This document shows positions 8,736 to 16,989 of a stretch of DNA of 64,000 bases, one piece after another (position 1 is the first letter of the stretch; the number at the start of each line of letters is the position of its first letter). A model generated the notes under the pieces. The model worked only from the letters and a program-made list of their open reading frames with translations. It was not told where the DNA came from and did no database searches. The DNA is taken from contig DASTWV010000059.1 in assembly GCA_035765775.1 (NCBI GenBank), forward strand, positions 481,555 through 545,554. Direction: 5' to 3'. The DNA comes from Actinomycetota bacterium. Its GTDB lineage: Bacteria > Actinomycetota > CADDZG01 > JAHWKV01 > JAOPZY01. The position numbers were made by a program, and so were the translations under genes.

Positions 8736-10109
8736 CTAGTGCCCGGCGGACGAGCTTCCGAGAAGCTGGCTCAGCAGGCCGCCGCCGGCGGGAGGGGCGG
8801 GCGAACCCTGCCCCGTGCCCTCCACCCCGTTGACGAGGTCCTGGACCCCTCCGGTGACGCCGGTGACCGCCTGGCCCACCCCGGCGAGGGCCGGGTCGCA
8901 GGCGAGCACGGGCGACAGGGCGTTGACCGGGCTCAGCAACTCGGAGAGCACCTGACCTGCCCCGGGGGCGGCCAAGGCGGCGGGCACAGCCGGAAGCGAG
9001 GAACCGACCTTGGAAAGCCCGGTGCTGACGCAGGAAAGGGTCTGCCCGACACTGGAGCCCGTGGTGGCCGGCGTGACCGGGGCCGCAGCCGGCCTGGACG
9101 GCGGCACCGCCGGCACCGCCGGCAGCGCGGAGGCCGGGGGCTGCACCGGCTGGGCCAGGGGCGGGGCGACGATGGGAGCAGCCGCAGGGACGGCCCGTGC
9201 GGGGGCCGGCGCCGCGGCGCCCAGCGTGCCCGCGGCGACCGCCGTGGCCGCCACCATCGTGGCACCCACCTCGGCCAGGCGTGCGAAGGGCGAGAGCGAG
9301 CCGGCGCCAGGCGTGTTCACGAAACCGGACACCACACGCTGTCCTGCCTCCAGCTGCCGGCGGAGGAACTCGATGCCCATCCCGGAGGCACCGAGCATGC
9401 TGACCCAAGCGGCGTGGAAGGCCTGGCCGGGGCGCCGGCGGCGGGCGAGCGACTGGCAGATGCTGCATTCCCGCAGGTGCTCGGCCACTTCCTCCCGGCC
9501 GAGGGCGTTCGGGTCGGAGGCGAGCAGCGTGGCGGTGCGGCGGCAGGCGGCCATCTCGCCCTCGGCGTGCTCCAGGCGCTTGAGCTCCAGGCGCATGCGC
9601 TTGCGGGCCCGGGACAGGGAGATCTCGACCGCCCGGGTGCTGATCCGCAGGGCGATGGCGATGTCGGCGTAGGACATGCCCTCCAGCTCCCGCAGCACCA
9701 GTACCGTGCGCTGCCGCTGCGGGAGACGGGCGAGCCCCCGGTGCACGGTGGCGACAGCCAGCTGCGAGCTCACGGACTCCCAGACGTCGTCCGGCTGGTC
9801 GTTGGCGGGTTCCAGCTCGACAAGGTCGACCGGATCGGTGGGCTGCGGGCGGTGGGACTGGCGGCGAGCCTCGTCGATGCACACGTTGCGGGCGATCTGG
9901 ATCAGCCAGGCGCCGAACTGGTACTCGCCGTTGAACCTGGGCAGGGCACCGAGCGCCCGGGCGAAGACCTCCTGGGTCAGGTCCTCGGCATCGCCGCAGT
10001 GCAGCGTGGCGACAAACGAGTAGACGCGCGAGTAGTAGCGCTCTATGAGCTCCACCGTGGCCTCGGACCGGCCGGCTTGCGCCGCCTCGACCAGGGTCCG
10101 CTCAGTCAT
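8736..10109 (-). CDS. ECF sigma factor fused to a zinc anti-sigma-like motif and long Ala/Pro tail
   Basis: The 457-residue protein begins as an ECF sigma factor: region 2 with DLTQEVFARALGALPRF and region 4 with QRQRTVLVLRELEGMSYADIA and a helix-turn-helix ending AVEISLSRARKRM. It continues with HLRECSICQ, an HxxxCxxC motif as in zinc anti-sigma domains, then a hydrophobic stretch (VGATMVAATAVAAGTLGAA) that could cross the membrane, and a Pro/Ala/Gly-rich tail of about 170 residues. Sigma and anti-sigma parts are usually separate proteins, so this looks like a self-tethered regulator. No separate anti-sigma gene is adjacent. ATG 10109; the target regulon is unknown. Confidence 0.82.
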   Translation of the reverse strand: MTERTLVEAAQAGRSEATVELIERYYSRVYSFVATLHCGDAEDLTQEVFARALGALPRFNGEYQFGAWLIQIARNVCIDEARRQSHRPQPTDPVDLVELEPANDQPDDVWESVSSQLAVATVHRGLARLPQRQRTVLVLRELEGMSYADIAIALRISTRAVEISLSRARKRMRLELKRLEHAEGEMAACRRTATLLASDPNALGREEVAEHLRECSICQSLARRRRPGQAFHAAWVSMLGASGMGIEFLRRQLEAGQRVVSGFVNTPGAGSLSPFARLAEVGATMVAATAVAAGTLGAAAPAPARAVPAAAPIVAPPLAQPVQPPASALPAVPAVPPSRPAAAPVTPATTGSSVGQTLSCVSTGLSKVGSSLPAVPAALAAPGAGQVLSELLSPVNALSPVLACDPALAGVGQAVTGVTGGVQDLVNGVEGTGQGSPAPPAGGGLLSQLLGSSSAGH

Positions 10110-10359
10110 CGTTTACCGTCACCCAGTGCACCTCGTCGTGGAGCCGCACACGCGCGCTACGCAGAAATCATCAGCCTCAGCGCACCCCAATATTTAACGG
10201 GTCGGGGGTGGCGAGCACAAATCGACAATCGGGACCGGGCTGGGTCGGCTCCCAGGACCCGATACTGCACAAGACGGCAGGAGAGGGCGCATCTAGCCAG
10301 TCTTCGCTCCTTTCCGCTCTTCTGCGTGACCAGCGCTCACCGAGAGTGTTCAGAAATCG

Positions 10360-11148
10360 TCAGGAAACGTTGCCCCTTGGGACCTGCCCGGAGGGGCCTG
10401 GGACGGCTTTCGACACCTCGTGAGCCCGGGCGGCGAGGGCGGCGAGCACCGGGATGGCCGCGACCTTGGCCTCGTCCAGGTGGTCCCACAGGATGCCGGG
10501 AGGGCCCCGGAGGCCCCGGAGCGGGGTGCGGTGGACACCGTCGGGGGTGACGATGAGGTGCACCCGGAAGTCATGGCCGGTCTCCGGCAGCTCCTCGTCC
10601 AGCACCTGGACGGGGTGGACGGTGGTGGCGATGGTTGTCCATTCGCCCACCAGCCCCGCCTCCCGCGCGAGCGCAAACTCCAGGTCGGAGTAGCCGCCGC
10701 CCTTGCCGATGCGCACCCCTGCCGGATTGACCGCCACCGAACCGCAGACCACGAGGTCGATCCGGGACATCTCGCCCAGGCCGACCGGCGCACCTGCCGC
10801 CGAGGAGCCCTTGATCGAGGCTGCCGCCCGGATGGCGGCCCGGCCAGCCAGCCCCAGCCGGTCCGGGTCGAGGGCCAGGAAGGGGCGGCCGGAGGCCAAC
10901 CGGGGCACGGCCATGTAGAGGAGCTTGCCCTCGGTCAGCGCCTGGATGCGCACCGGGTGCTGCGGCGAGTCCGGGTTGGCCTTGAGCACCCCGGCCGCGG
11001 CCCATTCCGGCGCGGCGGCCAGGGCCCGCGCGGCAGCCTCGGCGCCGATGAAGTTGGGGATCCGTCCGCGGACCCCGGGGAACCGGGCCGCGCGCGCGTC
11101 CTGGAGTGCGGCCCAGACCCGCTCCCGGACCTCTTCCTTAGAGTGCGT
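10360..11148 (-). CDS. 5-formyltetrahydrofolate cyclo-ligase family protein (MTHFSD-like), start codon unclear
   Basis: The product resembles the cyclo-ligase domain of eukaryotic MTHFSD and its prokaryotic relatives: VKANPD-like VLKANPDSPQHPVR, LLYMAVPRL, DLVVCGSVAVNPAG, RIGKGGGYSDLEFAL and IVTPDGVHRT. The first ordinary start is GTG at 10989, but the frame stays open 53 codons further, and that part reads KEEVRERVWAAL...GRIPNFIGAEAA, which is conserved in the family. A stop (TAA) lies at 11152-11154, and the only codons between are CCC and ACG. The gene therefore uses a rare start (ACG at 11148 is the best placed) or the sequence has an error there. Role: folate C1 metabolism, inferred. Confidence 0.7.
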   Translation of the reverse strand, partial: THSKEEVRERVWAALQDARAARFPGVRGRIPNFIGAEAAARALAAAPEWAAAGVLKANPDSPQHPVRIQALTEGKLLYMAVPRLASGRPFLALDPDRLGLAGRAAIRAAASIKGSSAAGAPVGLGEMSRIDLVVCGSVAVNPAGVRIGKGGGYSDLEFALAREAGLVGEWTTIATTVHPVQVLDEELPETGHDFRVHLIVTPDGVHRTPLRGLRGPPGILWDHLDEAKVAAIPVLAALAARAHEVSKAVPGPSGQVPRGNVS

Positions 11149-11165
11149 GGGTTAGAGAGAAGCGC

Positions 11166-11555
11166 TCAGTATTCGCGCTCGAGGCCGGCCACGGCGGGGC
11201 CGAGACTGGACACGAATCCCTGCAGGCCCATCAGCTTCATGAGATTGCCCTGGATCTTGATCTTGCCCTGCATGAAGGCGACCTGCGGGTTCAGCTCCAT
11301 CTTGTCCATCGACACCGAGATCGGGTAGGTGGCGGTGATGGTGGCGTCGGGGTTCTCGGCCTCGCCGATCCCGACCTCGGGTACCCCGTCGGTGGCCTTG
11401 GCGAAGAACTTGACCTCACCGCGTTCGGGGACATCGGTGATCACCTGCTGGATGGCAAAGCTCTGGCCCTTGATGGTGTTGGTCACGGCCTCGGTGGACT
11501 GGAGAAGGCCCGTGACCTCCTGCGCCCATTGCTCGGACAGGTACTTGACAGCCAT
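11166..11555 (-). CDS. SCP2 sterol-binding domain protein
   Basis: The 129-residue protein is a stand-alone SCP2-like lipid-binding domain, with FAIQQVITDVPERGEVKFF, DATITATYPISVSMDKM and QGKIKIQGNLMKLMGLQGF. Such domains carry or present acyl-CoA and sterol-like lipids. ATG 11555 has an AAAGGAG box eight bases upstream. It is divergent from the thiolase gene; in eukaryotic SCPx the same two modules, thiolase and SCP2, are fused. A much longer open frame in this reading frame upstream is only the antisense of the thiolase. Confidence 0.85.
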   Translation of the reverse strand: MAVKYLSEQWAQEVTGLLQSTEAVTNTIKGQSFAIQQVITDVPERGEVKFFAKATDGVPEVGIGEAENPDATITATYPISVSMDKMELNPQVAFMQGKIKIQGNLMKLMGLQGFVSSLGPAVAGLEREY

Positions 11556-11660
11556 ACCCCGGTCTCCTTTCGGCTTACCCCGCGCTTTCATTGGGCGCTT
11601 CAACATTGGGCGGTATGGTGGATCGTACCCGGGAATGCGCTCAAGAGGAGGCCAGTCGCC

Positions 11661-12863
11661 ATGCCAGAAGCCGTCATCGTCGGCGCCGTCCGCACCGCCA
11701 TTGGGCGTCGCGGCGGGAAACTCACCGGTTGGCACCCCACCGACCTGCTGGCCGCCACCCTCAACGAGCTGGTGAACCGGACCGGCATCGACCCGGCCAT
11801 GGTGGACGATGTCATCTGCGGGTGCGTCTCCCAGGTGGGCGAGCAGGCCCTGAACATCGCCCGGGACGGCTGGCTGGCCGCCGGCCTGCCCGAGTCGGTC
11901 CCCGCCACCACGGTGGACCGGCAGTGCGGCTCGTCGCAGCAGGCCGCCCACTTCGCCGCCCAGGGCGTGCTCGCCGGCGCCTACGACCTGGCGGTGGCGT
12001 GCGGCGTCGAGCACATGACCCGGGTCCCGCTCGGCACCTCGATGGCCATGGGCGTCCCCTTCACGCCCGCCCTGCTGGGGCGCTACGAGGGCGGCCTGGT
12101 GCCCCAAGGGGTCTCGGCGGAGCTCCTGGCTGCCGACTTCGAACTCTCCCGTGAGGACCTCGACACCTACGGGATGCGGTCCCACGCCAAGGCGGCAGCC
12201 GCCACGCTTGAGGGCCGGTTCCGCCCTGAGATCTTCCCGCTCAAGGTGGACGGAGCGAACGGCAGTGAGGTCTTCGAGACCGACGAGGGCATCCGGTACA
12301 CCGCCGACCCGGCCAAGATCGCGTCGCTGCCCACACCCTTCTTCTCCGATGACACCGCCAAGCAGTTCCCCGAGATCCGCTGGGTGGTCACCGCCGGGAA
12401 CTCCTCGCAGATCAGCGATGGGGCGTCCGCGGTGCTCATTGCCACCCCGGAGAAAGCCGCCGCGCTGGGGCTCAGGCCCCGCGCCCGGTTCGTGTCCTTC
12501 GCCGTCGCCGGGAGCGACCCGATCCGCATGCTGACCGGCCCCATCCCGGCCACGAAGCGGGTCCTGGAGCGGGCGGGGCTGGCCCTCAGCGACATCGACG
12601 TCGTCGAGATCAACGAGGCCTTCGCATCGGTGGTGCTGGGATGGAAGAAGGCCCTCGGCGTGGATGACGAATGGTTCGAGGAGCACGTGAACCCCAACGG
12701 GGGGGCCATCTCGCTCGGTCACCCGCTGGGAGCCTCGGGCGCCCGGCTGCTGACCACGCTGCTGCACGAGCTGGAGCGCCGGGGCGGACGCTACGGGTTG
12801 CAGACGATGTGCGAGGGCGGCGGCATGGCCAATGCCACCATCATCGAGCGGCTCGACGGCTGA
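11661..12863 (+). CDS. acetyl-CoA acyltransferase (thiolase)
   Basis: The 400-residue enzyme cleaves or forms 3-ketoacyl-CoA. The nucleophile is Cys89 (DRQCGSSQQA), the general base His354 (ISLGHPLGASGARL) and the second acid/base Cys384 (MCEGGG). NEAFA in the thiolase fold is present. ATG 11661 follows GAGGAGG with a spacer of about ten bases. It is divergent from the SCP2 gene and followed after three to nine bases by a membrane zinc-ribbon gene. A role in fatty-acid beta-oxidation fits the lipid-binding neighbour; the substrate range cannot be read from sequence. Confidence 0.93.
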   Translation: MPEAVIVGAVRTAIGRRGGKLTGWHPTDLLAATLNELVNRTGIDPAMVDDVICGCVSQVGEQALNIARDGWLAAGLPESVPATTVDRQCGSSQQAAHFAAQGVLAGAYDLAVACGVEHMTRVPLGTSMAMGVPFTPALLGRYEGGLVPQGVSAELLAADFELSREDLDTYGMRSHAKAAAATLEGRFRPEIFPLKVDGANGSEVFETDEGIRYTADPAKIASLPTPFFSDDTAKQFPEIRWVVTAGNSSQISDGASAVLIATPEKAAALGLRPRARFVSFAVAGSDPIRMLTGPIPATKRVLERAGLALSDIDVVEINEAFASVVLGWKKALGVDDEWFEEHVNPNGGAISLGHPLGASGARLLTTLLHELERRGGRYGLQTMCEGGGMANATIIERLDG

Positions 12864-12872
12864 TCCTTGGGC

Positions 12873-13301
12873 ATGAGCCAGAGACCGCTCGATCCCGTGC
12901 CGGGGGGCGGCACCGAGGCGCCACCGCCGCTGCAGGTTGCCGACGTCGCCCGCCGGGTGGTGAAGTTGCTGCTGTTCGTTCTCATCGCCGCGGTCGTCGT
13001 CACGATCATCTGGCTGATCTCGGGGTCGGTGGGCTCGGCGATCCCCCGGGTGGTCATCGGGCTGGTGCTGGCCAGCGTCGTTGCCTCGATCGGCGTCTCG
13101 TACTTCCGCCAGGTGGGCAACCCACCGCCGCCCGACCCGCTGCCCACCGATGTCCATCCCAACCTGCGCCTCGCATACGTGTGCGAGATGTGCGGGTTGG
13201 AGTTGGCGGTGCTGAAGGTGGCCAAGGACCGGGCGCCCAAGCACTGCGGCGAGGCGATGCTGCTGGTGCGCCGCCCCGCAGCCGAGCGGCCCACCGACTA
13301 A
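12873..13301 (+). CDS. membrane protein with C-terminal zinc ribbon
   Basis: About 142 residues. A Pro-rich N-terminus is followed by two membrane helices (VVKLLLFVLIAAVVVTIIWLI and VVIGLVLASVVASIGVSYF), then a soluble tail with CEMCGLEL and KHCGEAM, a CxxC...C pattern like a small zinc ribbon. ATG 12873 is preferred; a TTG at 12867 would add two residues. The gene starts nine bases after the thiolase stop and is likely co-transcribed. I do not recognise a characterised family. Confidence 0.65.
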   Translation: MSQRPLDPVPGGGTEAPPPLQVADVARRVVKLLLFVLIAAVVVTIIWLISGSVGSAIPRVVIGLVLASVVASIGVSYFRQVGNPPPPDPLPTDVHPNLRLAYVCEMCGLELAVLKVAKDRAPKHCGEAMLLVRRPAAERPTD

Positions 13302-13308
13302 CGGCGAG

Positions 13309-13545
13309 CTACCGCCACTGGGTGGCGACCGTGAAGGCGCCGGCGATGAGGCCGAGGCCAACCCAGATCAGGTAGTCCTTGTCCAGGAAGTGGAACGCCC
13401 CCGACAGCACGTAGCGGGAGAGGATCACGGCGAAGCCCAGGCCGAGCAACGTGAAGAACACGGCTCCCACCCACGGGGGCGACGGCGGCGGGTTCTTCTT
13501 GGGTGGCGGCTGGTACTTGCGCCGCTTGGACTTCGAGACGGGCAT
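13309..13545 (-). CDS. crgA: septation inhibitor / divisome protein CrgA
   Basis: A small protein with a basic N-terminus (MPVSKSKRRKYQPPPKKN), then two membrane helices (VGAVFFTLLGLGFAVILSRYV and YLIWVGLGLIAGAFTVATQW) with a short loop: the CrgA layout. CrgA recruits penicillin-binding proteins and FtsI to the actinobacterial septum. ATG 13545 gives the canonical MP-K-S start; another ATG nine bases upstream is possible. It heads the conserved cell-division cluster, as in Mycobacterium, and is divergent from the sortase gene. Confidence 0.9.
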   Translation of the reverse strand: MPVSKSKRRKYQPPPKKNPPPSPPWVGAVFFTLLGLGFAVILSRYVLSGAFHFLDKDYLIWVGLGLIAGAFTVATQWR

Positions 13546-13580
13546 GTTGCGCATTCTATCGGCCGGGTGTCGCCCACGAC

Positions 13581-13614
13581 TTGAGCCGCAGCTTGAGCCG
13601 CAGCTTGGGCCGCC
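13581..13614. repeat. 12-bp direct repeat upstream of the sortase gene
   Basis: Two exact copies of TTGAGCCGCAGC (13581-13592 and 13593-13604) and a third partial copy TTGGGCCGC lie between crgA and the sortase gene. They may be simple slippage, or sites for a regulator of this divergent promoter region. Confidence 0.55.
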
Positions 13615-13657
13615 TGAAAACCGCTGAAGGACAAAAAGCGGCTGTTACTGTGGACGT

Positions 13658-14341
13658 ATGGTCTTGCGGTGGTTCGGTCGTGGGTTGATTGCCGCAGGCA
13701 GCCTGATCATCCTCTTCATCATCTACGAGCTCTACGGCACCGGGTTCATCACCGCCCACCATCAGGCCCAGCTCAAGCACGACTTCTTGGCCAAGGTGGC
13801 CCAGGCCCAGCACGCACCCGCCACGCCCACCCCGACGGTCTCCACGGCGCCCAGCCCCTCGGCCGCAGCGGCCACGTCCACCGCGACCACCGCGCCGCCC
13901 GCCGAGCTCAAGCAGGGCCCGATCCCGGCCAGCCAGGCCGTCGCCCTCCTGGAGATCCCCAAGATCGGCCTCAGCATCATCGTCGTCCAGGGCGTGTCGG
14001 TGGCCGATCTGAAGCTGGGGCCCGGGCACTACCCGGGCACCCCCCTGCCGGGCCAGCCGGGCAACGTGGTGATCTCCGGCCACCGCACGACGTACCTGCA
14101 CCCGTTCCGCAACGTGGACAGGCTGTCGGCCGGTGACCCCATCTACCTCACGACGCCCGACGGCAAGAAGTACACCTACTTGGTGACCAAGGAGGAGGCG
14201 GTGCTGCCCACCGATGTGGCCGTGGTGGACGACACCCCGACCAACCAGCTCACCCTCACCACGTGCACCCCGCCGTTCTCGGCGTCGCACCGCCTGATCG
14301 TGATCGCCAGCCTGCAGGGCGAGCCGGCGAGCGTGACGTGA
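13658..14341 (+). CDS. class E-like sortase
   Basis: The 227-residue transpeptidase has an N-terminal membrane anchor (LIAAGSLIILFIIYELYG), a Thr/Pro/Ala-rich linker, then the sortase barrel. The catalytic residues are His142 (SGHRTTY), Cys203 (TLTTCTPP) and Arg212 (SHRLIV). The TTC rather than TLxTC context and the location in the crgA-pabA-pknB cluster match the class E sortases of Streptomyces. It would attach surface proteins to peptidoglycan; substrates with LAxTG signals are not visible in this window. The stop overlaps the next small gene. Confidence 0.9.
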   Translation: MVLRWFGRGLIAAGSLIILFIIYELYGTGFITAHHQAQLKHDFLAKVAQAQHAPATPTPTVSTAPSPSAAAATSTATTAPPAELKQGPIPASQAVALLEIPKIGLSIIVVQGVSVADLKLGPGHYPGTPLPGQPGNVVISGHRTTYLHPFRNVDRLSAGDPIYLTTPDGKKYTYLVTKEEAVLPTDVAVVDDTPTNQLTLTTCTPPFSASHRLIVIASLQGEPASVT

Positions 14342-14451
14342 CCGGGCCCCTGAAAGTCGCCGCCTGGGCCGTCGGGATCATCGTGGCGCTCATCGTGCTC
14401 TTCATCCTGTTCGAGTACGTGATCCCGAGCATCCTGCCGACGTCATACTGA
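14338..14451 (+). CDS. small single-pass membrane protein (37 aa)
   Basis: A 37-residue frame starts at GTG 14338, overlapping the sortase stop (GTGA). It consists almost wholly of one membrane helix (VAAWAVGIIVALIVLFILFEYVI). The overlap and the position before trpG/pabA suggest a translated, coupled small gene, but no family is recognised. It could be a divisome-associated micropeptide or a non-functional frame. Confidence 0.45.
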   Translation: MTGPLKVAAWAVGIIVALIVLFILFEYVIPSILPTSY

Positions 14452-14460
14452 GGCGCACCG

Positions 14461-15030
14461 ATGGGTGCCCGGGTGCTGCTGCTCGACAACTTCGACTCGT
14501 TCACCTACAACATCGCCCAGTACCTGGGCGACGCCGGGGCCGAGCCGGTGGTGGTGCGCGCCAACGCCACGCTGGAGGACCTGGACGCCACCGGCCCCGA
14601 CGCCCTGGTGATCTCCCCCGGCCCGGGCCGGCCCGAGGATGCCGGGTGCTCGGTGGCCGCCGTGCGCCACTTCGCCGGGCGGATCCCCGTCCTGGGCGTG
14701 TGCCTGGGCCATCAGGCCATCGGGACCGCCTACGGGGGCGTCGTGGTGCGGGCGGGCCGGGTGATGCACGGGAAGACCTCGGAGGTGTTCCACGACGGGG
14801 CGGGCCTGTTCGTCGGGCTTCCCAACCCCCTGGTGGCCACCCGGTACCACTCGCTGGTGATCGAGCGCTCGTCGCTGCCCGCGGAGCTGGCCATCACCGC
14901 CGAGACCACCGACGGCGTGATCATGGGGGTGCGCCACCGGGAGCTGGGCGTGGAGGGGGTGCAGTTCCACCCGGAGTCGGCCCTTACCCCGGACGGCATC
15001 GGGATGATTGAGCAATTCCTGCGCGGGTAG
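14461..15030 (+). CDS. pabA: aminodeoxychorismate/anthranilate synthase glutamine amidotransferase subunit
   Basis: A class I glutamine amidotransferase of 189 residues supplies ammonia to chorismate-converting partners for p-aminobenzoate or tryptophan. The triad is Cys81 (GVCLGHQ), His170 and Glu172 (QFHPES). LLLDNFDSFTYN is the family N-terminus. Its position between the sortase and pknB is conserved in actinobacteria, where the gene is annotated trpG or pabA. The large subunit is not in the window, so the choice between the two pathways is open. Confidence 0.92.
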   Translation: MGARVLLLDNFDSFTYNIAQYLGDAGAEPVVVRANATLEDLDATGPDALVISPGPGRPEDAGCSVAAVRHFAGRIPVLGVCLGHQAIGTAYGGVVVRAGRVMHGKTSEVFHDGAGLFVGLPNPLVATRYHSLVIERSSLPAELAITAETTDGVIMGVRHRELGVEGVQFHPESALTPDGIGMIEQFLRG

Positions 15031-15060
15031 GCGGCAGGTCCCAGACCCGTAAGACCCGGC

Positions 15061-16989
15061 CTACGGCGTCGGGGTCGGGCTCGGCGTCGGGCTGGCGGTC
15101 GGGGTGCCGCTGGGCGTGGGGGTCGGTGTCCCGCCCGTGAACCCGTTGTTGAGTGTCAGGGTCACGGTGTCGCCGGCGCAGCCCAAGGCGTTCGCTGCAG
15201 GGACCTGCGAGACCACCGTGTTCGACCCCAGCAGTCCGGCCTGGTTGGCGAGGGCGGGCGAGAAGTTCGCCTGCTGCAGGGTGGCGAAAGCCGCCCCCTG
15301 GGACTGGCCCACCACGTTGGGGATCGGCTTTGCCGAGTTGATCTGGATGGTCACCGTGCTGCCGACCTGTTCCTGCTGGTTCCCGCTCGGGTTCTGGCCG
15401 ATCACCGTGTTGGCCGGCTGGGTGTGGTCACAGCTGGCCTGTTGGATGACGTTGAACTGGGCGGCCTGCAGGTCCTTGGTCGCGGTGGCGGCGTCCTCGC
15501 CGTAGACGGAAGGCAGGTTGTTGCCGCCCTTGCCCCCACTGATGTAGATGTTGATCGCCCTGCCGGGCGAGACCGCCGTGCCCGCGGACGGGTCGGTGCG
15601 CGTGACCTCGCCCGCCGGGACGGTCGGCGAGGTCTCCGTGGTGGTCGTGCCCACGGTGAGGTTGTGGTTCTTGATCTCCTGGATGGCGGTGGCCAGCGAG
15701 CTGGTCGACACGTCGGGCACCTGCACGGACGACGGCCCGCTGGACACGGTCAGGAACACCTTCGATCCCTTCTTCGCCTTGGTGCCGCCAGGAGGGTTCT
15801 GGGACACCACGGAGCCCGCCGCGATGGTGGGGTCGGGCACGGAGCTGGAGGTCACCGCGCTCAACCCATTGTTGGTCAAGGTCAGCTTCGCCTGGTCGAG
15901 GGGTTGCTTGGTCACGTCGGGCACCCCCACCTGGGCCGTGTTGTTGCTCAGCACCCCGTAGGCCAGCGCCCCCCCGAGCACCACCAGGGCGGCGATCAGC
16001 ACCAGGATCAGGATGTAGGCCGTGCTCCGCCGTCCCTCCGGGGGGGGCTCCAGGGGCAGCGCCGGGATGGCGGTGGTCTCGCTGACCTCCCGGGTGGCGC
16101 GCACGGGCGCGATGGCCACCGTCTCGTCGGCCGGGAGCAGGGGCGTCGCCTGCGGCGCCTTGCCCGCCATGAGCCGTTGCAGGTCCTGGCGCATCTCGTC
16201 GGCGGAGCGGTAGCGGTTCTCCGGGTTCTTGGCCAGCGCCTTCAGCACCACGGCGTCCAGCTCCCGGGACACGTCGGGGTTCAGCTCGCTGGGTGCCTTC
16301 GGCGTCTCCCGCACGTGCTTGTAGGCGATGGCCACGGCGGTGTCGGCTTTGAACGGGACCTCGCCGGTCAGCATCTCGTACAGGACGACCCCCAGGGAGT
16401 AGACGTCGCTGCGGGCGTCCACCGGGAGCGCCTGGGCCTGCTCGGGCGAGAGGTAGTTGGCGGTCCCCAGCACCGTCCCGGTCTGGGTGACGGTGGCCCC
16501 GGCATCGGTGACCGCCCGGGCGATGCCGAAGTCCATCACCTTGGTCTTGCCCTCGGGGGTGACCATGATGTTGGCGGGCTTGACGTCCCGGTGGACCAGG
16601 CCGTGGGTGTGGGCGTAGTGGAGGGCGGAGCACACCTCGGCGGCGATCTCCTCCGCCCGCTCGGGGGTGAACGGTCCCTCGCTGGCGATCAGCTCCTTCA
16701 GGGACTTGCCGTTGACGTACTCCATGACCAGGAAGTAGGTCCCGCCGTCCGAGCCCCAGTCGTAGATCGACACCACCCGGGGGTCGTTGAGGCTGGCGGC
16801 GGACTGCGCCTCCCGGCGGAAGCGCTCGATGAAGGCCCGGTCCCGGGCGTACTCGGGGTGCAGGATCTTGAGAGCCACCGTCCGGCCGAGGAGCTGGTCG
16901 TGCGCGATGAAGACCTCGGCCATGCCTCCGGAGGCCAGGGGGCCGGTCACCTCGTAGCGCCCCCCGAACAGGCGCCCCGGCTCGCTCAT
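15061..16989 (-). CDS. pknB: Ser/Thr protein kinase PknB with PASTA repeats
   Basis: The 642-residue receptor kinase controls cell-wall growth. The kinase domain has the P-loop GPLASGGMAEVF, Lys41, HRDVKPAN (Asp135) and DFG (Asp153). A membrane helix follows (AYILILVLIAALVVLGGALAYGVL), then four extracellular PASTA repeats (beginning near VPDVTKQPL, VPDVSTSSL, LPSVYGEDA and IPNVVGQSQ) that bind muropeptides, and a Thr-Pro-rich tail. It overlaps pknA by four bases (ATGA), so the two kinases are co-translated. No active-site residue is missing. Confidence 0.95.
   Translation of the reverse strand: MSEPGRLFGGRYEVTGPLASGGMAEVFIAHDQLLGRTVALKILHPEYARDRAFIERFRREAQSAASLNDPRVVSIYDWGSDGGTYFLVMEYVNGKSLKELIASEGPFTPERAEEIAAEVCSALHYAHTHGLVHRDVKPANIMVTPEGKTKVMDFGIARAVTDAGATVTQTGTVLGTANYLSPEQAQALPVDARSDVYSLGVVLYEMLTGEVPFKADTAVAIAYKHVRETPKAPSELNPDVSRELDAVVLKALAKNPENRYRSADEMRQDLQRLMAGKAPQATPLLPADETVAIAPVRATREVSETTAIPALPLEPPPEGRRSTAYILILVLIAALVVLGGALAYGVLSNNTAQVGVPDVTKQPLDQAKLTLTNNGLSAVTSSSVPDPTIAAGSVVSQNPPGGTKAKKGSKVFLTVSSGPSSVQVPDVSTSSLATAIQEIKNHNLTVGTTTTETSPTVPAGEVTRTDPSAGTAVSPGRAINIYISGGKGGNNLPSVYGEDAATATKDLQAAQFNVIQQASCDHTQPANTVIGQNPSGNQQEQVGSTVTIQINSAKPIPNVVGQSQGAAFATLQQANFSPALANQAGLLGSNTVVSQVPAANALGCAGDTVTLTLNNGFTGGTPTPTPSGTPTASPTPSPTPTP

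Noticed and set aside
11166-13361. Very long minus-strand frame of about 730 codons
   Set aside because: Only its last 130 codons (the SCP2 gene) have a ribosome-binding site and a recognisable product. The rest is antisense to the thiolase and the membrane gene.
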